Source: Paractinoplanes deccanensis (GTDB taxonomy: Bacteria > Actinomycetota > Actinomycetes > Mycobacteriales > Micromonosporaceae). From it: 64,000 nt of DNA. The stretch's first letter is position 1, and every line of letters begins with the position of its first letter. The stretch is taken from the NCBI RefSeq assembly GCF_016862115.1, contig NZ_BOMI01000037.1:124001-188000 (forward strand), given 5' to 3'. The position numbers and the translations under genes were made by a program. This document shows, in pieces, positions 17,394 to 25,622 of the stretch. The notes under the pieces were generated by a model. It was not told where the DNA came from and did not search any database. It saw only the letters and a list, made by a program, of their open reading frames with translations.

Positions 17394-18283
17394 GACCGCA
17401 CCATCTCCGCCTCGGACGGTGCGGCCACACCCGCGAGTACGCGCGCGGTGTCGCGGTCCCGCATCAGCCGGGCGAGCCACCAGAATGCGAACGCGAAGCA
17501 CGCTCCGGCGGCCAGCAACACGAGCTGTCCGAACGGCGAGTCAAATGGCGCCAGATAGCCTCGGTTAAGCAAGGTCAGCACGCCGGCCATCGCCAGAGTC
17601 GCCCCGACGATCACCCGCGCGGAGGTTCGGTTGCGCTTGCGCCCGGCCGTGATCCGCTGCCGGGAAGCGACCTTCGCCCGCGCGGAATCCGCCAGCTCGC
17701 CAAGTACGTCGCCGAGCTGCCCGGCGCTGCCGCGCGCGGCCATCAGCAGCCCGGCTACGACCAGGTCGGCGGTCGGGTCGGCCAGCTCGGCGGCGAAAGC
17801 ACGTAGCGCATCGGTCAGCCGCCAACTGCGCCGCAGGCGGGTCGCCAGGCGGGTAACCTCGTCGCGGATCGGCTCCGGGGCCTCGATCGCGCTCGCGGCG
17901 ATGGCCTGTTCCAGTCCGGCCGCGCCGGACAGGTTGTCACGCAGCGACTCCGTCCAGGTGGCGATGGCCTCGATCCGGGCCACTCGGCGGGCGTGGTCGC
18001 GGTCCGGGCCAATGACCGCCGGAAGCACCCACGCCCCCACGGCCGCGAGCCCGGCGGCGACCGGCCAGCGGGTCAGCACCGCCACGACCAGCGCCACGGC
18101 CACGCACAGCCCAAGCCGCCGCCGGTCGACCGGTTCGCGGTTCGAGGTGAGCCTCGACCACCATGAAGGCGCATCGAGTTCCGCGGGCTTATCCTGACGG
18201 CCGGACAGCCCCACCCCTATCAGCACCAGCCCGAACGCCGTTCCCAGCCCCAGCAGCGCGGCTAGGGGCACCGTCATGGTCAT
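17390..18283 (-). CDS. tadB: TadB-like type II secretion F-domain protein
   Basis: 297 residues from ATG 18283, overlapping the tadA stop (ATGA). Hydrophobic helices lie at about residues 5-25, 58-90, 228-245 and 258-280, with a T2SSF domain between (ATWTESLRDNLSGAAGLEQA, then LMAARGSAGQLGDVL). It is a platform protein of the Tad pilus. A longer upstream frame lies inside tadA and is rejected. Confidence 0.85.
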   Translation of the reverse strand: MTMTVPLAALLGLGTAFGLVLIGVGLSGRQDKPAELDAPSWWSRLTSNREPVDRRRLGLCVAVALVVAVLTRWPVAAGLAAVGAWVLPAVIGPDRDHARRVARIEAIATWTESLRDNLSGAAGLEQAIAASAIEAPEPIRDEVTRLATRLRRSWRLTDALRAFAAELADPTADLVVAGLLMAARGSAGQLGDVLGELADSARAKVASRQRITAGRKRNRTSARVIVGATLAMAGVLTLLNRGYLAPFDSPFGQLVLLAAGACFAFAFWWLARLMRDRDTARVLAGVAAPSEAEMVRS

Positions 18284-19692
18284 GACGACCACCCGCCGCC
18301 CGGCGCGGAACGTGCCTGATCCAACAGGCTGGGATCGAATCCGGCCGCCGCCAGCGCCTGCACCAGCGCGTTCGAGGGCGGCGCACCGGGCACCGCCCAC
18401 CCGTCCGGGCCGGGCCGGAAGATCTCATTGGAGGCGACCCCGGTGCCGTCGCTATCGACCACCTCACGGACCGAGGTCACGACCCGGCGACCGGTATCGG
18501 TTAGCGCGAGATGCACGATCAGATGCACCGACTCCGCGACCAGCAGATTCGTGGTGGCTGGATCCAACCCGGCCTGCGCTGCGTACAGCACGAGCTTCTT
18601 GAACACGCCGGCCGACGAGGAGGCGTGAATGGTGCCAAGCGAGCCGTCGTTGCCTTGGCTCATCGCGTTGAGCATCGGGATGACCTCGTTGCCCCGGACC
18701 TCGCCGACGATGACCCGGTCTGGCGACATCCGTAGGCCCGACCGGAACAGCTGCGACATGGTGAAGGCGCCCGCGCCCTCGACGTTGGCTTCCCGGGCCT
18801 GCATCGGCACCACGTCGGGGTGCAGCTCCTCGTCGGCGTCCAAGGCCAGCTCGTAGGTGTCCTCGATCGTGACGATCCGCTCGTCCGGCGGGATGACGGA
18901 GGCCAGCGCCCGGAGCATGGTGGTCTTGCCCGCGTTGGTCTGCCCGGCTACGAGAACGTTGAGCCGGGCCTGCACCGCGGCTGTCAGCAGGCTGCGGAGC
19001 ACCGGGTTGAGGGTGGCGAGCTGCTCCAGTTCGGTCAGTGTGACCTTGACGTAGCGGTGCCGGCGGATCGAGAGTGCCGGGCGCCGGGTCACCGACATGA
19101 TCGCGTGTAGGCGGGAGCCGTCGGGCAGCTGGAGGTTCAGCTCAGGCGATGCGCGGTCCCAGCGCCGTTCCTCCGCCCCTTCGCCGTCGGCTTCGGCACG
19201 GCCGGCGTCGGCGGCGAGTCGCCGGATCAGAGCCACCATCTCGGCGTCCGAGTCGGCGATCGGGCCGACTCGTTTGCGGGTGCCGTCGGCATGGCGCACG
19301 AAGACCCGATCGCAGCCGTTGGCGGTGATGCCCTCGATGCTCTCGTCGGCCAGCAGCGGTTGCAGGCCACCGGCCCCGAGCAGCATGTCCTCCACCGCGC
19401 GGGACACCCGTGACTCCACGTCGGGGCGTAGGGGCGGCCGACCGGCGCGCATCTCTTCCGTGGCGAACGCATCCAATGCCTCGGTGATCAGGCTCTTTGT
19501 AGCTTCCTGCTGCGCGGCGGCCGACATCGGTACGCCGGTCTCGGCCTCGTGCGCGCGGGTGACGCGGGTCAGCCGCTCGGCCACGTCGCGGCGGATCCGC
19601 CGGACCACCGTGATCTCGCTGACCTCGCCAGCCGGTTGCAGCATCCCTGCGAGGAGTTGCCCGTTCAACGTTGGGGCGAGCGGTGAACTCAT
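18280..19692 (-). CDS. tadA: TadA/CpaF-family pilus assembly ATPase
   Basis: 470 residues from ATG 19692. Visible motifs are Walker A GQTNAGKT at about residues 250-257, an Asp box region with VTIEDTYELALDADEE, Walker B-type VIVGEVRGNEV, and the His box GSLGTIHASS. These are the diagnostic features of CpaF/TadA secretion ATPases, which power pilus assembly as cytoplasmic hexamers. The N-terminal 200 residues match the CpaF lead domain (LQPLLADESIEGITANG). The gene is coupled at both ends by ATGA overlaps. Confidence 0.92.
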   Translation of the reverse strand: MSSPLAPTLNGQLLAGMLQPAGEVSEITVVRRIRRDVAERLTRVTRAHEAETGVPMSAAAQQEATKSLITEALDAFATEEMRAGRPPLRPDVESRVSRAVEDMLLGAGGLQPLLADESIEGITANGCDRVFVRHADGTRKRVGPIADSDAEMVALIRRLAADAGRAEADGEGAEERRWDRASPELNLQLPDGSRLHAIMSVTRRPALSIRRHRYVKVTLTELEQLATLNPVLRSLLTAAVQARLNVLVAGQTNAGKTTMLRALASVIPPDERIVTIEDTYELALDADEELHPDVVPMQAREANVEGAGAFTMSQLFRSGLRMSPDRVIVGEVRGNEVIPMLNAMSQGNDGSLGTIHASSSAGVFKKLVLYAAQAGLDPATTNLLVAESVHLIVHLALTDTGRRVVTSVREVVDSDGTGVASNEIFRPGPDGWAVPGAPPSNALVQALAAAGFDPSLLDQARSAPGGGWSS

Positions 19693-20501
19693 CCGATGGT
19701 CTCCTCACGAGCCGGGTCGGAACTAGCAGGCGGCGCAACGGTCAGGTCGGCAGTGAGGCCGTCGAGCACGCTGGCGTAGGCGCGCATCAGGGGAAGCTGC
19801 CGCCACCGTTTCCCGGCTAGCAACTCCCCGGACAGCAGCGCCGCCGCTTTCCGGTCGTCGGGCAACGGGCCGAGCACCTCAACCGCGCCCGGCTCGCGTG
19901 CGAGCTCCTCCGCGACGTGGGTTTGCAGCACATGCGCGACTTCGGCGGCCGGGTAGGCCCCTCCGGCGGCGAGCAGTATCACCAGCCGACCCGCGCCGAT
20001 ATCCACCAGTTCCGCGAGGGCCTCCCGCAGATGCGCCAGCTCGTCGGCGCGGGCACGTGCCATCACGAGCACCACGTCGGCCAGTCGCAGCACCGGCCAC
20101 GCCGCCGACCCGGTAGACAGCCGCCCGCAGTCGGCCACCACAAGCCGGTCGGGCGCCGTCAACACCGCCCGACCGGTCCCGGCCAGTTCCGGCAGCGCGG
20201 CCCGGGTCTGAGCGCCACCGGCCGGAGCTGCCACAACGGGCACCACGACATCGCCCACGACCGCCGGTTGCACCCCGGCGGCGAAGGCGGTATCCGGATC
20301 GGTCGCACCGCGTGCGGCGGCAGCCACATCCACCAGACTCGGTGTAGCGGCCAGCTCGAGGCGGCGCATCAGATCGCCGCCGGCCGGATCGCACTCCACC
20401 ACGGTGGCTCGTGCGTTGGCCGAGGCTGTAGCCGCCAGCCCGAGCGCGGTCGTGGTCACGCCGGGACGGCCTTTGAGGTAAGTCACGGCCAGCAACGGCA
20501 T
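19689..20501 (-). CDS. CpaE/MinD-like ATPase of the pilus cluster
   Basis: 270 residues from ATG 20501. A deviant Walker A (KGRPGVTTTALGLA) lies at about residues 10-23, followed by VVECDPAGGDLMRRLEL, as in ParA/MinD/CpaE proteins. Later segments (RLVVADCGRLS, VVLVMARARADELA) keep the MinD fold. CpaE proteins localise the pilus machinery. The signature-lysine position carries an Arg-containing variant (GRPG instead of GGxG), so ATPase strength is uncertain. The stop overlaps the tadA start. Confidence 0.8.
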   Translation of the reverse strand: MPLLAVTYLKGRPGVTTTALGLAATASANARATVVECDPAGGDLMRRLELAATPSLVDVAAAARGATDPDTAFAAGVQPAVVGDVVVPVVAAPAGGAQTRAALPELAGTGRAVLTAPDRLVVADCGRLSTGSAAWPVLRLADVVLVMARARADELAHLREALAELVDIGAGRLVILLAAGGAYPAAEVAHVLQTHVAEELAREPGAVEVLGPLPDDRKAAALLSGELLAGKRWRQLPLMRAYASVLDGLTADLTVAPPASSDPAREETIG

Positions 20502-20506
20502 CTCAG

Positions 20507-21214
20507 TTACCTTTCCGGTGCGGTCTGCATCAGCACCACTGCGCCCTCTGGGGCTGCGGCCAGCCGCGGCCCGTCCGAGGCGTCCAGCAGGAGCGTGATC
20601 ACCGTGGAACCCTGGCCGTCGCCAGCGAGGTCCACGCCGAGCACGACCGCCCGCAGCCGGGTCGGCGCCGCTGTGGCCTTGGCCGCCGGATTCGCCTGGC
20701 CCTCTGCGCCTGTGCCGGTGGCAGAGACGAACACCGCCACCCTCGCCCCATTGGTAAGCCCTTGCGGATACTGGCCCGGCTTGAGGGCCAGCGACGCGGT
20801 GACTTTCCCGGGGGGCGGAAACGCCGCATCACCGATCAGAGATGGAGTCAGCAGCGTGCCGGCCAGCAGAGGCACCACCGCCGTACGGCCGATCACCTCT
20901 TCAGCCTGGGCGACCGGGATGAGCAACACTCCGGGATCGTCGGCAGCCGAAACCTGGGTAAGGTCCGCGACGGCAATGACCTGGCCCGCCGCGACCGGCC
21001 GGGCCACGGCCAGCACCTGAATCCGGTCACCGAGCCGTACCGCGCCCCAGGCGTACCCCAGCACACACACAACGACCAGCAGCGAACCCAACGCCACGAA
21101 CGGCAACCTGCGGCGACGCCGGGCCGCGCGCCACGGGCCACGCCCAACACGCGGCGCGGCAGCCGCCGCACGACCGTCCGAACCTGTTTTCGGGCGCACG
21201 GAACCTAGCGCCAT
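20507..21214 (-). CDS. SAF-domain protein (CpaB/RcpC-like)
   Basis: 235 residues from ATG 21214, with GGGAGGA upstream; a TTG two codons earlier is less likely. An Arg-rich N-terminus and one membrane helix at about residues 36-58 precede an SAF domain (VLAVARPVAAGQVIAVADLT). CpaB-like features follow, with VAVFVSATG and a C-terminal beta domain (VITLLLDASDGPRLAAAPEG). CpaB proteins sit in the cell envelope and guide the pilus. Confidence 0.8.
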   Translation of the reverse strand: MALGSVRPKTGSDGRAAAAAPRVGRGPWRAARRRRRLPFVALGSLLVVVCVLGYAWGAVRLGDRIQVLAVARPVAAGQVIAVADLTQVSAADDPGVLLIPVAQAEEVIGRTAVVPLLAGTLLTPSLIGDAAFPPPGKVTASLALKPGQYPQGLTNGARVAVFVSATGTGAEGQANPAAKATAAPTRLRAVVLGVDLAGDGQGSTVITLLLDASDGPRLAAAPEGAVVLMQTAPER

Positions 21215-21261
21215 GACCAACGTCCTCCCCGTGTGGCGCTGCTACGACTGATGCTTACGAT

Positions 21262-22170
21262 TCAGCGGTTGATGAGGGTCCTCGACTCTTGGACCTGGGC
21301 CTCCACCTGACCGGTCGTCGTCAATCCCGGCACAGTTCCGGTCTGTCCTGCTCCGGCCCAGCTCACTGTCCACTCCACCGTTGCCGTCACGGTGAAGGTT
21401 CCAGGCGTTTGGTAGGTGTGGCCGCAATCCGGCGATGGGCTCTCCGGGTCGAACCCCGGCGTCCATTGGGTGCCAGGTCCGGCGCAGTTGATGGCGGGCG
21501 TGCCATCGCCCATCGACCATCGCACTCTCACTGGCTGAGCGGTCGCTGTCACGCTTACGCCCGGAACCGAGGCAGTTGCCGACTCCGTCCGCCATGAGCC
21601 GGCCTCCAGTGCAAGCCAGACAGGCAAATAGCGCAGTTGCGGACCGGGTGGGTTGAGCTCAATGACAACCTTCGGGAGTACGAGCTTGGATCGCGCCTGC
21701 TGGGCCAATACCTCTGGTGATATCACCGGCGGCCCTCCCGGCACCCATACCGGTCCGCCGAATCCGGAAGAGGCTTGGCCGTCATCGCCGTAGCAGATCC
21801 GTTCGTACCATCCCCCAGCGCCTTCGGGCTGTCCGCCAAGATTTTCGATCATCGCGGGCGATAGCTCAGCCGGTTTGTAGTAGCAGCCATCCGAACCGGC
21901 TTGCCCACCGTCCCGTTGACAGGGGATCTCCTTCCCGGACGGGTTCCGGCACTTACCATCCCCACCTTGGCCGCCGCCGCCGTTGCTTCCGGAGCCGGAG
22001 CCTGGCTTCTGGGGCGTGCCGGCATTGACGTTGCACTCTGGCCGCGTACTGCCATCGCTGCACGTCACCCCGCCGGTTCCTGGGTCAGCGCGAGCCATCA
22101 TCGGAAGGCCGAGAGCGGTGGAGGCCGTGATTGTGGCCACCAGCAGGACGCGCTTGAAAGGCGTCAGCAT
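21262..22170 (-). CDS. secreted beta-rich pilus-cluster protein
   Basis: 302 residues from ATG 22170, with GGAGAG upstream. A signal peptide is clear (KRVLLVATITASTALGLPMM, then ARA-D). Next come a Cys-containing Gly/Ser-rich region, QRDGGQAGSDGCYYKPAELS, and a C-terminal PKD-like part (DGTPAINCAGPGTQ; CGHTYQTPGTFTVTATVEW). Similar proteins beside tad genes are sometimes annotated as ATP/GTP-binding, but no nucleotide-binding motif is visible here. It may decorate or anchor the pilus outside the cell. Confidence 0.7.
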   Translation of the reverse strand: MLTPFKRVLLVATITASTALGLPMMARADPGTGGVTCSDGSTRPECNVNAGTPQKPGSGSGSNGGGGQGGDGKCRNPSGKEIPCQRDGGQAGSDGCYYKPAELSPAMIENLGGQPEGAGGWYERICYGDDGQASSGFGGPVWVPGGPPVISPEVLAQQARSKLVLPKVVIELNPPGPQLRYLPVWLALEAGSWRTESATASVPGVSVTATAQPVRVRWSMGDGTPAINCAGPGTQWTPGFDPESPSPDCGHTYQTPGTFTVTATVEWTVSWAGAGQTGTVPGLTTTGQVEAQVQESRTLINR

Positions 22171-22703
22171 GTCCCGCTCTCCTTCAAGATAAAGGCGCTG
22201 ACCTTCCATCCGTCAGCGGATCGCTTCACGGTGGCTGTAGTGCGGTGCCGGCCGCCGGGGACGTCGTTGACAAGCCCGCCACCGGCCTTGTATTTGAGCC
22301 AACTCTCGTCATTGACGCAGTCCACAATCGTGGCCTCAGTGGGCCGAGCCGACGGCGACAACTTCGTGATCTTCGGTTCAAGCTTCACGTCGCCCTTGGT
22401 GACCTGCTTCCGCTTGCGGTCCATGTAGAGAGAACTCGTGATCAGCGTCAGCGCTTGGTCCTGGGCGTACTTCCGCAGATCAGAGGACTCAGGATCCGAT
22501 GTCGCCGCCGCTTCGACGAAGACCGACCACATGCCGCGGTAGGCGGCAAGAGCGTCGTTCGGAGCATCAGCGCTCGGACTGAGCGCCGCTGTGGCCGGCG
22601 AGCTAACCGGAGGTGCGGCATCTCCGACGCGTGGCTTATCACCGGTGCACGCACTGGCGAGCAAACTGACCGCGAGCCCGGCCAGTGCAAGCCGTGAAAA
22701 CAT
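22164..22703 (-). CDS. lipoprotein, first gene of the pilus operon
   Basis: 179 residues from ATG 22703. The N-terminus is a lipoprotein signal (LALAGLAVSLLASAC) with Cys19 as the lipidation site. A Pro/Ala/Ser linker and a cystatin-like/SnoaL-like alpha/beta domain follow (AAYRGMWSVFVEAAATSD; GGRHRTTATVKRSADGWKVS). The stop overlaps the next ATG. It is probably anchored on the outer face of the membrane and exposed near the pilus base. Confidence 0.7.
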   Translation of the reverse strand: MFSRLALAGLAVSLLASACTGDKPRVGDAAPPVSSPATAALSPSADAPNDALAAYRGMWSVFVEAAATSDPESSDLRKYAQDQALTLITSSLYMDRKRKQVTKGDVKLEPKITKLSPSARPTEATIVDCVNDESWLKYKAGGGLVNDVPGGRHRTTATVKRSADGWKVSAFILKESGTC

Positions 22704-22797
22704 CGGGAGTTACCTTTCCGGTCGCGAGCGTTCATAGTGGAGTTGGAGTTCCTGCCGCCGCGTCGACTCCAGCCTCACCGCAAGGTCACCAGTCGTG

Positions 22798-22826
22798 TTT
22801 ACACCCACACCCACGAGTGATTGCAA
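22798..22826 (-). promoter_or_regulatory. candidate promoter of the pilus operon
   Basis: Read on the minus strand, TTGCAA (22821-22826) and TGTAAA (22798-22803) are separated by exactly 17 bases. They lie about 95 bases upstream of the lipoprotein start. The hexamers match the sigma-70 consensus at four of six positions each. The CGTACG repeats begin directly upstream of the -35, the usual place for an activator site. Confidence 0.45.
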
Positions 22827-22830
22827 CCTC

Positions 22831-22897
22831 CGTACGTGTGCGTACGCGCCTTGCGAAAAGGGAATACACGTACGTCGAGGTACGCACTTGCCGTACG
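22831..22897. repeat. CGTACG operator-like repeats in the divergent control region
   Basis: Five GTACG cores lie within 67 bases, four of them full CGTACG palindromes (22831-22836, 22841-22846, 22869-22874, 22892-22897); GGTACG at 22879-22884 is the fifth. They form two 17-base copies of CGTACGT-nnn-(C/G)GTACGC, at 22831-22847 and 22869-22885, with cores one helical turn apart. The region lies between the minus-strand pilus operon and the forward winged-helix gene at 23001. It probably binds one of the encoded regulators. Confidence 0.6.
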
Positions 22898-23000
22898 TGC
22901 CTCGCGCACGCACACTGACGGCGTAGTGGCATCCGTCGCCCCTCTTCGGGGACGCCCTTGACGACCCACCAAGGCGGTGAATCTGAGGAGGTCGAGTGGC

Positions 23001-23330
23001 TTGAACAGCTACAACCGGAACGAACGAACCCTCACGCTCCTCGGACGCAGAGGAGCCTACGAACTGCTGCTCGCGTTGAGCGTCCGGGACGGATCCGCAG
23101 CCTTCTCTGAGCTGGAAAAGGAGGCACCGCAGGTGATGCCTCTGCTCCGCGCCTTGATCACGGAGGGATTCGTGACCAGCGCAGGCCCCGGCACGCTGGA
23201 CTTAGAGCCCGGGGCCGAGCTGCGGTTCTCGCTAACCGCTAAGGGCCAGGCCGTCACCGCCCATCTTGTGCGAATACAGCAGTGGCTGGCCGAACGGCCA
23301 CCCCAGCCCCACATTGGACGTCTGCACTGA
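23001..23330 (+). CDS. winged-helix regulator beside the pilus operon
   Basis: 109 residues from TTG 23001, chosen because GAGGAGG (22985-22991) sits nine bases upstream; a GTG at 22977 would place the binding site inside the gene. The sequence has an HxlR/PadR-like winged helix (RGAYELLLALSVRDGSAAFS, then LLRALITEGFV). It is transcribed divergently from the pilus operon, next to the CGTACG sites. A role in controlling the pilus genes is likely but inferred. Confidence 0.65.
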   Translation: MNSYNRNERTLTLLGRRGAYELLLALSVRDGSAAFSELEKEAPQVMPLLRALITEGFVTSAGPGTLDLEPGAELRFSLTAKGQAVTAHLVRIQQWLAERPPQPHIGRLH

Positions 23331-23387
23331 CTGCCTAGCCAACGGCAAGCCGCCGAGCCGACTGCCCCGGCTCAGAGCGTCGGGAAA

Positions 23388-23410
23388 AATACGAGAGATC
23401 GTCACGTATT
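23388..23410. promoter_or_regulatory. inverted repeat between the two winged-helix genes
   Basis: AATACG (23388-23393) and CGTATT (23405-23410) form a 6-base inverted repeat with an 11-base spacer. TACAAT at 23447-23452 could be a -10 box for the next gene, though no clear -35 is present. The site could be an operator for either regulator. Confidence 0.3.
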
Positions 23411-23498
23411 AATCGGAACGCGGTGTCGTTCGTCCGATTGATCCAATACAATGTGCCCCTTCCGGAGAGTCACGGGCTCGTAACTGAGGAGGTGGGCA

Positions 23499-23813
23499 GT
23501 GATGACCAACGAGCTGGAAGACATCCTCAACCTGGCCAAGCGGAAGCTAGCCGTCTCGATCTTGCGAGCCTTGAGAGACCAGCCCATGCGGTACTCCAAG
23601 CTCCACCACGCGGTGTCGCAAGCCAGCTCGCGCACGGTCCACGCGCGGACGCTGACCGACACGCTCAACTACTTGCGCGACACCGGCCTAGTTGACCATG
23701 TCCAGAATGAGAGCGGCGCCAACTACCAGTTGACCCGAGGCGGTCTCGAACTGGTGGACCTGTTGGCCGAGATCGAGCGGTGGGCCAAGCAGCATCGTAC
23801 GAGCGGGCAGTAG
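23499..23813 (+). CDS. HxlR-like winged-helix regulator
   Basis: 104 residues from GTG 23499; ATG 23502 in the same frame is equally plausible, and GAGGAGGTGGG lies just upstream. The motif order RYSKLHHAVSQASSRTVHAR, then LTDTLNYLRDTGLV, then YQLTRGGLELVDLL is that of an HxlR-type winged helix. It is related in size and layout to the regulator at 23001. It immediately precedes the prepilin peptidase and may be cotranscribed with it. Confidence 0.75.
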   Translation: MMTNELEDILNLAKRKLAVSILRALRDQPMRYSKLHHAVSQASSRTVHARTLTDTLNYLRDTGLVDHVQNESGANYQLTRGGLELVDLLAEIERWAKQHRTSGQ

Positions 23814-23820
23814 ACCAGGA

Positions 23821-24498
23821 GTGTTGGTCGTTGCCCTCGTTGCGGGTGCAGCTGGCATCGTCGCTGGCGTGCCGGCCACGGCACTCGCCTACTCGGTGCC
23901 CCTTGAAGGCCCAGTCCGGCTTTCTCCACGACAGTGGCGTTGGCATTCCGTGTCGGGATGGCGGGCTGTCGGCCCCTCGGTCCTCACCGGCGTTGTAGCC
24001 GCCTCGGTCTGCGCGCGTCTCCCGCTCTCGCTAGTTCTACCGGCCTTCTGGCTCTTCGCGGTCGGCGCCACGGCCTTGGCGATCATCGACGTTCGCACGT
24101 TCCGTCTTCCCCACGTACTGTCTGGAGCCCTGGCAGCCACCTTCGGCGTAGCGATGATCGCCGAAAGCCTCGCACGACAAGATGGGGACTCCTTGATCAC
24201 AGCGTGCGCGGCCGGATCGGGAGCGTTCTTGCTCATGTTGGCTGTGGCGCTCATCCTGCCAGGCCAGCTCGGTCTCGGCGACGTAAGCCTGGCGGGAGTG
24301 ATCGCCATGTCGCTCGGCTGGATTGACCTGGCTATGGCAGCCCGAGGACTTCTCATAGGCACCACGATTCAGGCTCTACTCGCCGGTGTTGCCTTCGCAA
24401 TCTATGCCGGTGATCGCCGACGACGCATCGCGTTCGGGCCTGCCCTGCTCACCGGCTGGGTAGCGGCTGTGCTGCTCCAAGGCGCACCGGACTGGTAA
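23821..24498 (+). CDS. prepilin peptidase, A24 family (TadV/CpaA-like)
   Basis: 225 residues from GTG 23821, close behind the HxlR-like gene. It is a polytopic membrane protein. The two catalytic aspartates of A24 peptidases are visible: Asp90 in LAIIDVRTFRLP and Asp154 in the GLGD motif (GQLGLGDVSLAG). The N-terminal methylase domain of full-length PilD is absent, as in TadV. It should process the short pilin encoded at 16224-16415 and the TadE-like proteins. Confidence 0.85.
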   Translation: MLVVALVAGAAGIVAGVPATALAYSVPLEGPVRLSPRQWRWHSVSGWRAVGPSVLTGVVAASVCARLPLSLVLPAFWLFAVGATALAIIDVRTFRLPHVLSGALAATFGVAMIAESLARQDGDSLITACAAGSGAFLLMLAVALILPGQLGLGDVSLAGVIAMSLGWIDLAMAARGLLIGTTIQALLAGVAFAIYAGDRRRRIAFGPALLTGWVAAVLLQGAPDW

Positions 24499-24609
24499 AC
24501 GCCGCGCGGCCAGCAGCCCTACTGACGGTGGTCGAGGGCTGGGACCGGGCGCTGACATGCCAAGTAGGACCGGGTAGCTTAGCCCCCGCGCCGGAGGTCG
24601 AAATCGCCT

Positions 24610-25461
24610 TCATCGTCCGGGTGACTCGGTGGATCTGAGGTGGCTGAGCACAGGCGCGGCGTGCAGTAAACGTTGCCAGGAGGCGGTCAGCTGGCGAATG
24701 CCGCGCTGTGGTGGACGGCCCGTGGGGTGGCGACGGCAGATTGGCGGGTGGGTGCAGGCTTTGCTGGCGATCCGAAGGGCCAAGGTGTCGCGGTCTTCAC
24801 TGGCCGGAAGCAGCTGTGGGTGGGCAGCAAGTAGCTGGAGGGCGGCGCGGGTCCGGCCGCACCCGGCGAGGATCATGGCGTAATCGGCCAGGATGTGCAC
24901 GCCCTCGTCTTCCGGGCCGTCCCCAGCTAACCAGGATGTCAGGGCGTGGTGGATGGCGGTGGTGGCTTCATCGCAGTGGCTGATGGCGTGCAGCGCCCCG
25001 GCCAGGTGACGCCGTCCGCTGACTGACTCATCCGGGTCGCCGACCTCCTCAAGAATGGTCAGTCGGGTGCGATGAATCCGATACGCGTCCAGCACCCGTC
25101 CTCGCTGAGACAGGGCCTGCCCATAGAGCAGCATCGCTCGCAGCCGAAGCGGCTCGTCGGGTTCCCACCGCTCGGCGGCCACCCGATAGGCGTACTGGGC
25201 CCAGGCCAGCCGCAAGGCCGGGTCCATGACGCGTTCGCAGTGACCGATCGCGGCGGCCACAAGCAGTGGATGGTCAGGTAGGTGAGCTGGGTCAGCGCCG
25301 TCGAGGAGCAGCTGTTCGCCGAGCGTCGGCCCGACCCGGTCACACCCTGGCGGGTCTGACTGGAAGCTATCGGGCTCGTCGTTGATCCCAGACATTGAGA
25401 GATGCGGGCGGCCGGGACGGAGGCGTCTGTGTACCTCGACCGGGTGCCGCTTGCCACGCAT
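24610..25461 (-). CDS. TPR-like helical protein, last gene of the eight-gene operon
   Basis: 283 residues from ATG 25461, with GGAGAG upstream; the frame is open further 5' but without a binding site. From about residue 40 onward it is built of helical pairs (LAWAQYAYRVAAERW, LRLRAMLLYGQALSQRG, ILADYAMILAGCGRTRAAL), typical of TPR proteins found next to actinobacterial regulators. The basic first 25 residues may be disordered. The role is unknown, probably a protein-interaction or regulatory subunit. Confidence 0.6.
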   Translation of the reverse strand: MRGKRHPVEVHRRLRPGRPHLSMSGINDEPDSFQSDPPGCDRVGPTLGEQLLLDGADPAHLPDHPLLVAAAIGHCERVMDPALRLAWAQYAYRVAAERWEPDEPLRLRAMLLYGQALSQRGRVLDAYRIHRTRLTILEEVGDPDESVSGRRHLAGALHAISHCDEATTAIHHALTSWLAGDGPEDEGVHILADYAMILAGCGRTRAALQLLAAHPQLLPASEDRDTLALRIASKACTHPPICRRHPTGRPPQRGIRQLTASWQRLLHAAPVLSHLRSTESPGR

Positions 25462-25622
25462 GATCGCTCTCCGATGAGTGTTTGTTTCGCTGGCTAGGAG
25501 GAGGGAGGGGCACACCACCGCGGTGCAGGCCACCACGCCCGCAGCGGTGTGCCCACTCGTCCGGCTCGGGTCCTCGGGGGCCCCTTCGTCCACGGGGTAG
25601 ACCCGGCCGGGGTCGGGACGGC

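Noticed and set aside
22831-22897. CRISPR array
   Set aside because: The repeats are only 6 to 17 bases with short irregular spacing and no cas genes; they look like regulator sites.
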